A stretch of 6,002 nt of DNA from Acidimicrobiaceae bacterium (GTDB taxonomy: Bacteria; Actinomycetota; Acidimicrobiia; Acidimicrobiales; MedAcidi-G1): assembly GCA_002727895.1 (NCBI GenBank), contig PBUO01000059.1, forward strand, positions 17,908-23,909, written 5' to 3'. Under the pieces are notes generated by a model. That model did no database searches and was not told the DNA's origin. It saw nothing but the letters and a program-made list of their open reading frames with translations. The position numbers and the translations under genes are program-made. This document shows positions 1 through 5,559 of this stretch, piece after piece (within the stretch, counting starts at the first letter, position 1; every line of letters begins with the position of its first letter).

Positions 1-113
1 AAGAGCGTGGAGTCCGGCATGTCGAGTGGCCATGCTAGTGAGATGCGACACACCCCACCGGCATCCGCTCCAGCGCCCCACCGTCGGGCCGTCGGGGAGT
101 TCGGGGTGGTGAC
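1..113. other. Upstream leader of ispD; possible tail of an upstream gene
   Basis: No gene can be recognised here. On the plus strand, the frame beginning at base 1 is open from the window edge to a TGA at 115-117. That stop would overlap the ispD GTG start (114) in a GTGA junction, the same arrangement seen between ispF and rlmB. However, the 38-residue peptide it would encode is rich in Ala, Pro, Ser and His and matches no family I know. A second plus frame is also open to position 112, so openness alone means little at this GC content. In many actinobacteria the gene before ispD is carD, but this peptide does not resemble a CarD C-terminus. The stretch may equally be an intergenic leader. 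A GGGGAG at 94-99 and a G-rich run up to 111 could serve ispD translation. Confidence 0.3.
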
Positions 114-788
114 GTGACCGTCTGGACGGTGGTGGTGGCCGCCGGTCGGGGCGAGCGGTTCGGCGGCGACAAGCAGGCCGCCGAACTAGGGGGCCGCCCG
201 GTGGTGGCCCGCAGCGTGGCAACTGCCGCCGGCGCGTCGGACGGCGTGGTGGTCGTGGTGGCCGCCGAGCGCAAGGCCGAGGCCGGGGCGCTATTGGCCG
301 GGATCGACGGCGTGTCGGCCGTGGTCGACGGTGGTGTCACCCGCTCTGCGTCGGTCCGGGCCGGCCTGGCCGCGGTGCCCGACGACGCCGAGGTGGTCCT
401 CGTCCACGACGGGGCGCGACCGTTGGCCTCCGCCGACCTGTTCGCCCGGGTGGTGGCTGCCGTGCGGGCCGGCGCCGACGCGGTGGTCCCCGGGGTACCG
501 GTGGCCGACTCGCTTCGGGCCACCGACGGCTCGGTGCTCGACCGAGACGGCGTGATCGCCGTCCAGACCCCGCAGGGCTTCCCGGCCAACCTGTTGAGGT
601 CGGCCCACGCCTCCGGGGACGACGCCAGCGATGACGCCACGCTGGTCGAGGCCGCCGGTGGCACAGTGGTAGTCGTGGATGGCGAGGCGGCGAACCTGAA
701 GGTCACCCGGCCGGTCGACCTGGCCCTGGCCGCTGCGGCCCTGGATGCCGGAGACAATGCGGCAGCAGGGGGAGGGGCCGGTGGCTGA
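114..788 (+). CDS. ispD: IspD, 2-C-methyl-D-erythritol 4-phosphate cytidylyltransferase
   Basis: This cytosolic enzyme transfers CMP from CTP to 2-C-methyl-D-erythritol 4-phosphate, the third step of the MEP isoprenoid pathway. The 224-residue length is typical of the family. The nucleotide-binding N-terminus is visible as VVVAAGRGERFGGDKQ, with R15 and K20 in the places of the conserved Arg and Lys. Other IspD landmarks follow in order: DGGVTRSASVRAGL (72-85), VHDGARP (97-103, where most homologues have DAARP), a PVADSLR segment (129-135), QTPQGF (151-156), DDATLVE (173-179) and NLKVTRPVDL (194-203) with K196. The last 15 or so residues are Ala/Gly-rich and probably not structured. GTG at 114 is chosen because it places the beta strand immediately at the N-terminus, as in homologues. 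The 3' end overlaps ispF by 8 bases, implying co-transcription and coupled translation. Identification is secure from motifs and context. Confidence 0.95.
   Translation: MTVWTVVVAAGRGERFGGDKQAAELGGRPVVARSVATAAGASDGVVVVVAAERKAEAGALLAGIDGVSAVVDGGVTRSASVRAGLAAVPDDAEVVLVHDGARPLASADLFARVVAAVRAGADAVVPGVPVADSLRATDGSVLDRDGVIAVQTPQGFPANLLRSAHASGDDASDDATLVEAAGGTVVVVDGEAANLKVTRPVDLALAAAALDAGDNAAAGGGAGG
768..777 (+). promoter_or_regulatory. Ribosome binding site of ispF, inside the ispD 3' end
   Basis: The purine run GGGGGAGGGG lies just upstream of the GTG at 781 and within the last codons of ispD. It gives a plausible Shine-Dalgarno spacing to 781. An upstream ATG at 745 in the same frame would leave the run inside the coding region. 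It therefore decides in favour of the 781 start and suggests translational coupling to ispD. Confidence 0.6.
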
Positions 789-1281
789 GTTGCCGGAGCT
801 CCGCGTTGGGCAGGGGTTCGACGTCCACCCGTTTAGCGACGACCCCGACCGGACGTTGGTGCTGGGCGGCGTGGCCTTCGACGGGCCGGGTCTGGTCGGG
901 CACAGCGACGCGGACACTGTGGCCCACGCCGTGACCGATGCCCTGCTGGGCGCCGCCGGCCTGGGCGATATCGGCCAGCGCTACCCCGACACCGACCCGA
1001 CCCACGCCGGCGCCGACTCGATGGCGCTGCTAGCCGACGTGGCGGCTGCCGTGAACGCCGAGGGCTGGGCGGTGGCCAACGTGGACTGCACCGTGGTGCT
1101 CGAGGCGCCGAAGCTGGCTCCAGAGCGCGACGCCATGCAGGCTGGCCTGACCGCGGTGGTGGGAGGTCCGGTCACCGTGAAGGGCAAGCGGGCCGAGGGC
1201 CTCGGGGCGCTGGGCCGACGGGAAGGCGTCGCATGCTTCGCCGTGGCCCTCCTCGTGAGGACCTCGGCGGCCGGGTCGTGA
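781..1281 (+). CDS. ispF: IspF, 2-C-methyl-D-erythritol 2,4-cyclodiphosphate synthase
   Basis: This enzyme cyclises CDP-methylerythritol 2-phosphate to MECDP with release of CMP, the fifth MEP-pathway step. The family acts as a trimer with a zinc ion and active sites at subunit interfaces. With the GTG start at 781 the protein is 166 residues, close to the usual 155-165. Metal-ligand positions are intact: D14 and H16 in GQGFDVHPF, and H49 in HSDADTVAHAVTDALLGAAG. LGDIGQRYPDTDP (61-73) and NVDCTVVLEAPKLAP (100-114) are also characteristic. The C-terminal motif reads VKGKRAEGLGALGRREG, whereas many IspF proteins have KATTTEGLGFTGRGEG, so the Thr triplet is replaced although the Glu is kept. An in-frame ATG at 745 would add 12 residues that no motif supports. 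The gene overlaps ispD by 8 bases and rlmB by 4 bases. Confidence 0.95.
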   Translation: MAELPELRVGQGFDVHPFSDDPDRTLVLGGVAFDGPGLVGHSDADTVAHAVTDALLGAAGLGDIGQRYPDTDPTHAGADSMALLADVAAAVNAEGWAVANVDCTVVLEAPKLAPERDAMQAGLTAVVGGPVTVKGKRAEGLGALGRREGVACFAVALLVRTSAAGS

Positions 1282-2264
1282 GCCCCCCGAAGGGACCGCG
1301 CGGCCAGGGCGGTGGTCGTGGGTCCGGGAAGGGAAGGGGATCGAAGCCGGGCACCCCTGGGCCTCCCGGCTCGGCCAGACAGGGGGTCGGCAAGGGCGGT
1401 CGGGGCGGCCCGGCCCGTCGCGGCCCCGGCGGTCGGCCCGGCAACCGCGAGGGACAGCGGGGCACCACGCCGCGTGGTAACCGTTCCGGTCCGTCGGGTG
1501 CTCAGAAGGGCCAGCAGAAGGGCCTGGGCGGCGACCAGGTGGAGGGCCGTCAGGCCGTCCGCGAGCTGCTGCTGGCCGGGACGAGGAAGGTCCGCGAGGT
1601 GGTGCTGGCCGGTGACCTGGACCCGGCGCCCATCCTCGACGACATCATCGACCTGGCCGACGAGGCCAAGGTGACGCTGCGGGAGGTATCTCGCAACCGG
1701 TTCGAGAACCTGTCGCGCACCGATGCTCCGCAGGGCGTGCTGGCCATGGCCCAGCCGCTTCGGGAGTACGAGTTCGAGGACCTGCTGGCCCCCGACGCCA
1801 CGGGCCGCGATCCGTTCCTGCTGCTGCTCGACGGGGTGACCGACCCCGGCAACCTGGGGGCCATCCTGCGATCCGCGGAGTGCGCCGGGGTGACCGGGGT
1901 GGTCCTGCCCCGGCACCGGGCGGCCGGGGTGACGGCCACGGTGGCCAAGTCGGCGGCCGGGGCCATCGAGCACCTGCGGATGACCCGGGTGGCTGGCCTG
2001 CCCAAGGCGCTCGGGCGACTGTCGTCGGCCGGAGTGTGGTCGGTCGGCCTGGACGCCGGGGGCGACACGCCGATCCATCGCCTGGCGGTGTCCGACCAGC
2101 CGGTGGCGCTGGTTATGGGCGCCGAGGGGGCGGGCCTGTCGCGTCTGGTGCGCGAGCGGTGCGACGCTATGGCCCACATTCCGTTGGCCGGGGTGCTCGG
2201 CTCGCTGAACGTCTCCGCGGCCGCCGCTATCGCCCTCTTCGAGGTCGCTCGCCACCGCGCCTGA
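1278..2264 (+). CDS. rlmB: RlmB-like 23S rRNA 2'-O-ribose methyltransferase (TrmH/SpoU family)
   Basis: This is a SPOUT-class methyltransferase that uses S-adenosylmethionine. RlmB methylates the 2'-O of a 23S rRNA guanosine (G2251 in E. coli numbering), and the assignment to that site is by family. Residues 1-82 are a basic, disordered stretch of Gly, Arg, Pro, Lys and Ser, common in actinobacterial members. Residues 86-160 form the substrate-binding domain, beginning QVEGRQAVRELLLAG. The catalytic domain spans about 178-326. It shows motif 1 DPGNLGAILRSAECAGV (189-205, N192 and R198), motif 2 VMGAEGAGLSRL (279-290, E283) and motif 3 IPLAGVLGSLNVSAAAAIAL (301-320, N311). The GTG at 1278 is preferred because it makes a GTGA overlap with the ispF stop. 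The frame also has an ATG at 1233 inside ispF, which would add 15 residues. TrmH-type tRNA or other rRNA targets cannot be excluded. Confidence 0.9.
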   Translation: MSPPKGPRGQGGGRGSGKGRGSKPGTPGPPGSARQGVGKGGRGGPARRGPGGRPGNREGQRGTTPRGNRSGPSGAQKGQQKGLGGDQVEGRQAVRELLLAGTRKVREVVLAGDLDPAPILDDIIDLADEAKVTLREVSRNRFENLSRTDAPQGVLAMAQPLREYEFEDLLAPDATGRDPFLLLLDGVTDPGNLGAILRSAECAGVTGVVLPRHRAAGVTATVAKSAAGAIEHLRMTRVAGLPKALGRLSSAGVWSVGLDAGGDTPIHRLAVSDQPVALVMGAEGAGLSRLVRERCDAMAHIPLAGVLGSLNVSAAAAIALFEVARHRA

Positions 2265-2310
2265 TCCCAGCTCGAAGGGCCGAGTTGATCGAAGAATCCC
2301 GCCGAGCGGC

Positions 2311-2341
2311 GCGGACCCGCGGGTGGTGCCCGCGGGTCCGC
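2311..2341. terminator. Strong GC hairpin between convergent genes, likely bidirectional terminator
   Basis: Left arm 2311-2323 and right arm 2329-2341 are perfect reverse complements over 13 base pairs (core CGGACCCGCGGG / CCCGCGGGTCCG), with a 5-base loop TGGTG. The stem can continue for 3 more pairs past a one-base bulge. It lies 47 bases after the rlmB stop and 16 bases past the stop of the opposite-strand gene, so it could serve both. There is no T-run after either arm, so it is not a classical intrinsic terminator. Such U-less hairpins are common in high-GC actinobacteria. Stabilisation of the mRNA 3' end is an alternative role. Confidence 0.6.
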
Positions 2342-2356
2342 CGCCTGCGGCCGGGG

Positions 2357-2974
2357 TCAGGCTGCTGCGCCCGCCCTGCGGAACATCGTGATGCTGGAGA
2401 TCAGCAGCCAGATGGCGAACACCAGGAATCCGATGAAGGAGATCGGGTGGGGGATCACGAGGATGAGAGCCGCCGCGTAGCCGATCCAGGCCAGCCACGA
2501 GGGAATGAGGTCCGTCTGCTTCGCCGAGGCGCTCACACCGACCGTGATGAGGACCATGCCGAAGAGGAAGGGCACCCACAGGTACTGGAGTATGGCGCTG
2601 ACCGCTACCACTGCAGCGGTGGGCATGTGTTCGGCGGCGTCGAGGAGGGCGAGCCGGGACGCGGCGTCCATGGCCATGCCGGCGGCTATGCAGACGGCTC
2701 CCAAGGCTGCAGTGGGGGCCAGGAGGGTCACCCCTCGTTCCCGGAGGGCGTTGCTGGTCCAGAGCCCCCAGAGCAGCATGAGAATCCCCACGAGGATGCC
2801 CAACCACAAGGAGAACCAGGCCCCGTCGCCCATGTCCACCCAGTGGGCGACGACCTGCTCGGCGGTCTTTTCCGATACATCCGGTGGATCGCCCTCGATG
2901 GCCATTACGACGATCAGGCAGATGATCGAAACGGCCCCGAACAGGGCGCCGAAGCGCTCGATGAAGCGTTGCAA
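2357..2974 (-). CDS. Multi-pass membrane protein of unknown function
   Basis: I do not recognise the family with certainty. The 205-residue protein is strongly hydrophobic. It has about six predicted membrane spans by eye: roughly residues 10-26, 53-72, 84-103, 119-147, 160-174 and 177-196. A short acidic/polar loop (27-50, containing GDPPDVSEKTAEQVVAHW) follows the first span, and a charged segment NALRER lies near residue 75. The tail FRRAGAAA is basic and probably cytoplasmic. There are no obvious catalytic or metal-binding motifs. The layout loosely recalls small actinobacterial integral membrane proteins such as DUF4386-type proteins, but I would not assign that family. The start is TTG at 2974, supported by an AGGAG seven bases upstream and by the hydrophobic first helix beginning soon after. 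The gene stands alone, convergent to rlmB and downstream of the tRNA on the same strand. Confidence 0.85.
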   Translation of the reverse strand: MQRFIERFGALFGAVSIICLIVVMAIEGDPPDVSEKTAEQVVAHWVDMGDGAWFSLWLGILVGILMLLWGLWTSNALRERGVTLLAPTAALGAVCIAAGMAMDAASRLALLDAAEHMPTAAVVAVSAILQYLWVPFLFGMVLITVGVSASAKQTDLIPSWLAWIGYAAALILVIPHPISFIGFLVFAIWLLISSITMFRRAGAAA

Positions 2975-2981
2975 GGGGGGA

Positions 2982-2989
2982 CTCCTCCC
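2982..2989 (-). promoter_or_regulatory. Shine-Dalgarno sequence supporting a TTG start
   Basis: On the minus strand this reads GGGAGGAG. Its AGGAG core (2982-2986) is separated by seven bases (TCCCCCC) from the TTG at 2974. This near-ideal placement is the main reason for accepting the rare TTG start for the membrane protein gene. Confidence 0.7.
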
Positions 2990-3084
2990 GCTGGTGGCAG
3001 AGACCCTCTCCCCGCCCGAGCCCCCAGCATCGCGCGGTTCCGGCGATCTGCGCGGGGAATCAGGTGGCCAGTCGGCGTTCCTTG

Positions 3085-3158
3085 AGCCCGGGGTCGGATT
3101 CGAACCGACGACCTGACGCTTACAAGGCGCCTGCTCTGACCAACTGAGCTACCCGGGC
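3085..3158 (-). tRNA. tRNA-Thr (anticodon TGT)
   Basis: The minus strand folds into a complete 74-base cloverleaf. The acceptor stem GCCCGGG pairs with CCCGGGC (3152-3158 with 3086-3092). The D stem GCTC/GAGC encloses an AGTTGGTCA loop. The anticodon stem GGCGC/GCGTC has one G-U pair and a CTTGTAA loop. The variable loop is AGGTC, and the T arm is GTCGG-TTCGAAT-CCGAC. The anticodon TGT lies at 3122-3124 and reads ACA (and by wobble other ACN) threonine codons. The discriminator base is T and CCA is not encoded, so it must be added after transcription. A weak TAGCAT box on the minus strand (3215-3220) could be a -10 element, but no convincing -35 is visible. Confidence 0.95.
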
Positions 3159-3260
3159 GGGATGGAGCGGTTCGTGGCGGCCACGGGAGCCGTCGACGGG
3201 TTCCCTTGCCATGGATGCTACAGAGCCGACCCGGCCGACGATTGGGATTGGTGGCAGCGC

Positions 3261-3731
3261 CTACTGGCCCAAGCCCCCGGCCGCTGAGGGGTCTTCCAGC
3301 CGGGCCTTGAGGCGACGGAGATTGCCGCGCCAGATCCTGCGCAGGACCGGCCGGGCCAAGAACCCGCCGATCGCACCGCCGAGGAACCAGGGGAACGAGA
3401 GGTCCTCCTGCCAGCGGAACTCGGTACGGCCGCCGTGCAGGTCGCGAAGGGTGAACTCACCGGTCCCGACCACGAGGCCCACGTGGCGGACGCCCATCTG
3501 GCGGGCCTCCTCCCAACTCGTGACTTCCATGAGGTCGGTCAGCGAGAACGGACCCACTCTGGTCCTGCATCGGAATTGCACGCCGACGCCCTCGCGTTCT
3601 TCGCCTAGGAAGTCGATTGCGACCGCATCCTGCATCCACGTCACGTGTGAGGCGATGTCGCGGACCTCGGCCCAGACCTCGCTGGGTGTCCGCTGGATTT
3701 CGATGCTCACGACCACCGCTCGTTCCGCCAT
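3261..3731 (-). CDS. SRPBCC (START-like/polyketide cyclase-type) family protein
   Basis: The 156-residue protein has the shape of a single SRPBCC helix-grip domain, a fold that binds hydrophobic ligands in a deep pocket. It opens with a beta strand and the typical segment RTPSEVWAEVRDIASHVTWM (14-33). Strand pairs follow, including VQFRCRTRVGPFSLTDLMEV (51-70) and GEFTLRDLHGGRTEFRWQED (91-110), and then a long C-terminal helix region around 113-146. Residues 113-129 are hydrophobic and Gly-rich and end in a basic RRIWRGNLRRLKAR stretch. That stretch could contact membrane or simply be the terminal amphipathic helix. Ligand and role are unknown. ATG at 3731 is chosen, preceded by AGGAAAGG about 11 bases upstream. 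A GTG at 3734 is equally in frame and better spaced. The frame stays open far upstream, but those residues match no domain and look non-coding. Confidence 0.85.
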   Translation of the reverse strand: MAERAVVVSIEIQRTPSEVWAEVRDIASHVTWMQDAVAIDFLGEEREGVGVQFRCRTRVGPFSLTDLMEVTSWEEARQMGVRHVGLVVGTGEFTLRDLHGGRTEFRWQEDLSFPWFLGGAIGGFLARPVLRRIWRGNLRRLKARLEDPSAAGGLGQ

Positions 3732-4085
3732 CACTACCGCCGCCTTTCCTTGGAGGGTCGGGGGCTCGCCGTACCCCGGGAGGTTGCGGACTGCCGGATT
3801 CCCAATCCTGTGCCGTGCAGGGCGATGGTGGCCCAGTCCACCTTGGGGGTTTTGGTGCCGCGTGCGGGATGAGACGCTATCTGCCTGCAAAGGTCGCTCG
3901 CCCGGACCCACGCGCCGACTTGTTGAGCGGAGTGGCTGCCTGAGAGTCTCGCGACGCAGGGGGGCGACGTCAGGTGAGCGAAGGACGACGAGCGGGGACG
4001 TGGGTGGTCGGACATCTGCCGTCCCTTTACAGACGGATCCCCGGTGGCGCGGCGCCACTGTGGGTCCGCGTTGGGTTGGCCTGAG
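3732..4085. other. Gene-free divergent intergenic region
   Basis: This stretch separates the minus-strand SRPBCC gene from the plus-strand PPOX-like gene, so it should hold both promoters. I cannot identify a convincing -10/-35 pair. A TTTACA at 4026-4031 resembles a -35 box but lacks a partner at the right distance. Small inverted repeats are present: GGTGG/CCACC at 3827-3831 and 3838-3842, CCGTC/GACGG at 4019-4023 and 4032-4036, and the stronger palindrome at 4044-4058. Open frames crossing the region show no recognisable protein content. Confidence 0.6.
4044..4058. promoter_or_regulatory. Palindrome upstream of the PPOX-like gene, candidate operator
   Basis: The arms GTGGCGC (4044-4050) and GCGCCAC (4052-4058) are perfect reverse complements around a single central G. 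The site ends 27 bases before the ATG at 4086, in a divergent promoter region. This is the kind of position a dimeric repressor would use. In RNA it could instead form a hairpin with a minimum loop taken from the inner pairs. No regulator gene is present nearby, so the role is a guess. Confidence 0.3.
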
Positions 4086-4502
4086 ATGCCGGGACTCTCT
4101 GATGTCCAGCGCGGCCCCTCCTTCCACGGGTTTCTGGCGGAGCGCCACCTGGCGACCCTGACCCTGGTGCGGAGTGATGGCCGCCCGCACGTCACCCCGG
4201 TGGGCTTCACTTGGTCGGACGATGAGGAATGCGCTCGCGTCATCACCTGGTCGGGCAGCGTCAAGGCCCGGATGCTCGCCGCCGGCCCTTTGGAGGCGGC
4301 CATCTGTCAGGTGGATGGCGGCCGCTGGTTGACCATCGAGGGGAACGCCGAGGTCAGCGGCGACCCGGCGGCGTGCAGGTCGGCCGTGGAGGCCTATGCG
4401 GTCCGGTACCGGCCCCCCAAGGACCGGGGGCCCGATCGGCGGGTCATCACGGTGACGGCCGCGAGACTCCTCGGCAGCACAGGGCTCCTGGATGGGTCCT
4501 GA
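4086..4502 (+). CDS. PPOX-class, probably F420-dependent, split-barrel protein
   Basis: This 138-residue protein matches the pyridoxamine 5'-phosphate oxidase-like split beta-barrel fold, of the short actinobacterial type (Rv1155-like) that binds F420 or flavin. Visible signatures are FLAERHLATLTLVRSDGRPH (16-35), HVTPVGFTW (35-43), a strand with VITWSGSVKARML (52-64) whose K60 corresponds to the conserved Lys near the cofactor phosphate, and LTIEGNAEVSGD (82-93). A short tail strand RRVITVTAARLLG (118-130) follows. Members reduce or oxidise diverse small molecules. The cofactor preference and substrate here are inferred, not shown. ATG at 4086 is preferred because family members begin close to this point. 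An in-frame GTG at 4044 would add 14 residues and would coincide with a palindrome. No strong ribosome binding site precedes 4086. The gene overlaps the following acyltransferase gene by 11 bases, implying one transcript. Confidence 0.85.
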   Translation: MPGLSDVQRGPSFHGFLAERHLATLTLVRSDGRPHVTPVGFTWSDDEECARVITWSGSVKARMLAAGPLEAAICQVDGGRWLTIEGNAEVSGDPAACRSAVEAYAVRYRPPKDRGPDRRVITVTAARLLGSTGLLDGS

Positions 4503-5559
4503 GGCGGTCGCTGCCTCCCACCAACCGGCACCCCGGTGGGTCTGGTCATCGAGGGATTCCACTGGTCGCGCCCGCCTGCGTCGTCGGGCCGTCACCCTGC
4601 CCGCTGTCCTGCTGGGGTTCGTGCTGTTCCTGGCTCTCCTAGTGCCGGCGCTGGTGGTTGGTGCGCTGGTCGATCTCTCGGGGCGGCGCCGCTGGGCCAC
4701 GGTGCGCGTGGCGCTCTACGCCGTCTGGTGGGCGGGTCTTGAGTCGATGGGTGTAATCGTGGCGGGTGCCCTCTGGTTGCGGTTCGCGCCCGGCGGGCGA
4801 CTTCACAGCGAAGCTTCATTCCGGGCCCACAGCGGATTGCAGCGCTGGTGGGCGACCAACCTGGTGCGGGGTGCCCGCCGCCTTCTCGGTTTGCGCTTCC
4901 GACTCGAAGACGCATCCCCCCTGCAGCGGGGAGGGCCGCTGGTCGTGCTGGCCCGGCACGGGAGTCAGGGCGACGCCCTGCTGGTGGCCGCGATGCTGGC
5001 CTCATCGGGCCTGCGTCCGCGCTTCATCCTCAAGCGGCAACTGCTCTGGGATCCTTGTCTGGACTTGGTGGGCCACCGAATCCCCAACTACTTCGTGGAT
5101 CGGGACACGGTGGACAACCGGGAGGAGGTCCGCAACGTGGGCCGCCTGGGCGAGGGCCTTGGTCCGGATGAGGCAGTTGTGGTGTTCCCGGAGGGGACCC
5201 GCTTCTCTCCGGCCAAGTTGGAGCGTGCGGTCGGCATCCTCGGGGACACCGACCCCGGGCGGGTCCCGCAGGTTCGGGGACTGCGTCGGGTCTTGCCGAT
5301 CCGAACCGCCGGGATACTGGAGATATTGGGTAGCGCTCCGACCCCCGACCTGGTGTTCCTCAACCACGTTGGGGTTTCGGACTTCCGCTCGTTGCGGGAC
5401 CTTTGGCGCAACGTGCCGTTCGCCTCTCCGCTCAGGTTCACCGCTGAGCGGTTCGATCGCGGGCAGGTTCCCCCCAATGGGGAGCAGGCAGCGCTGGTCC
5501 GCTGGCTCGACGACCGGTGGCTGGAGTTCGACGCTTGGGTCGTCGCCAATTCGGTTTAG
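4492..5559 (+). CDS. PlsC-family acyltransferase (1-acylglycerol-3-phosphate acyltransferase-like)
   Basis: This membrane-associated acyltransferase probably esterifies a lysophospholipid or related acceptor with an acyl group. The 355-residue protein begins with a basic stretch (23-33) and two hydrophobic spans (about 36-60 and 73-97). The catalytic domain carries all four PlsC/GPAT blocks. Block I is RHGSQGD (155-161), with H156 and D161 forming the HX4D pair. Block II lies around KRQLLWDPCLDLVGHRIPNYFVDRD (181-205). Block III is VVFPEGTRFS (230-239), and block IV is RVLPIRTAG (266-274). At 355 residues it is longer than a typical bacterial PlsC (about 240), because of the N-terminal membrane portion and a C-terminal extension past 280. 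Longer relatives include eukaryotic-like LPAATs and some mycobacterial enzymes, so the acceptor is uncertain. ATG at 4492 overlaps the PPOX-like gene. The stop overlaps that of the next, convergent gene. Confidence 0.9.
   Translation: MGPEAVAASHQPAPRWVWSSRDSTGRARLRRRAVTLPAVLLGFVLFLALLVPALVVGALVDLSGRRRWATVRVALYAVWWAGLESMGVIVAGALWLRFAPGGRLHSEASFRAHSGLQRWWATNLVRGARRLLGLRFRLEDASPLQRGGPLVVLARHGSQGDALLVAAMLASSGLRPRFILKRQLLWDPCLDLVGHRIPNYFVDRDTVDNREEVRNVGRLGEGLGPDEAVVVFPEGTRFSPAKLERAVGILGDTDPGRVPQVRGLRRVLPIRTAGILEILGSAPTPDLVFLNHVGVSDFRSLRDLWRNVPFASPLRFTAERFDRGQVPPNGEQAALVRWLDDRWLEFDAWVVANSV

Noticed and set aside
981..2807. 608-codon minus-strand open frame
   Set aside because: It is antisense to ispF and rlmB, and overlaps the membrane protein gene on the same strand in another frame. 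Its product is Arg/Pro/His-rich with no domain, which is typical of shadow frames in GC-rich DNA.
2505..3116. Plus-strand open frame whose protein ends in GVGFEPTT
   Set aside because: The ending is the well-known artefact of translating the complement of a tRNA T-arm. It also lies antisense to the membrane protein gene and runs into the tRNA-Thr.
3085..3158. tRNA-Thr as an integration (att) site
   Set aside because: I see no second copy of the tRNA 3' end, no integrase and no phage-like genes in the window.
3869..3943. Small plus-strand frame starting with ATG in the divergent region
   Set aside because: It has only 24 codons, no convincing ribosome binding site, and a composition no different from the other random open frames nearby.
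4019..4100. Possible cobalamin riboswitch (CGCCACTGT-like string near 4053-4061, preceded by CCGGTG)
   Set aside because: The strings recall the B12 element, but the second CCGG arm is missing, the spacing to any 3' box is far too short, and the string sits inside a simple palindrome. I judge it coincidental. A covariance-model search with the cobalamin riboswitch family would settle it.
3211..4161. 316-codon plus-strand open frame over the SRPBCC gene and intergenic region
   Set aside because: Its product is Ser/Thr/Arg/Pro-rich without motifs, and it is antisense to a recognisable SRPBCC domain.
3732..4700. Long N-terminal extension of the SRPBCC frame
   Set aside because: The frame stays open, but the extra residues are Arg/Pro-rich, lie antisense to the PPOX-like and acyltransferase genes, and add no domain. 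The SRPBCC fold is complete from 3731.
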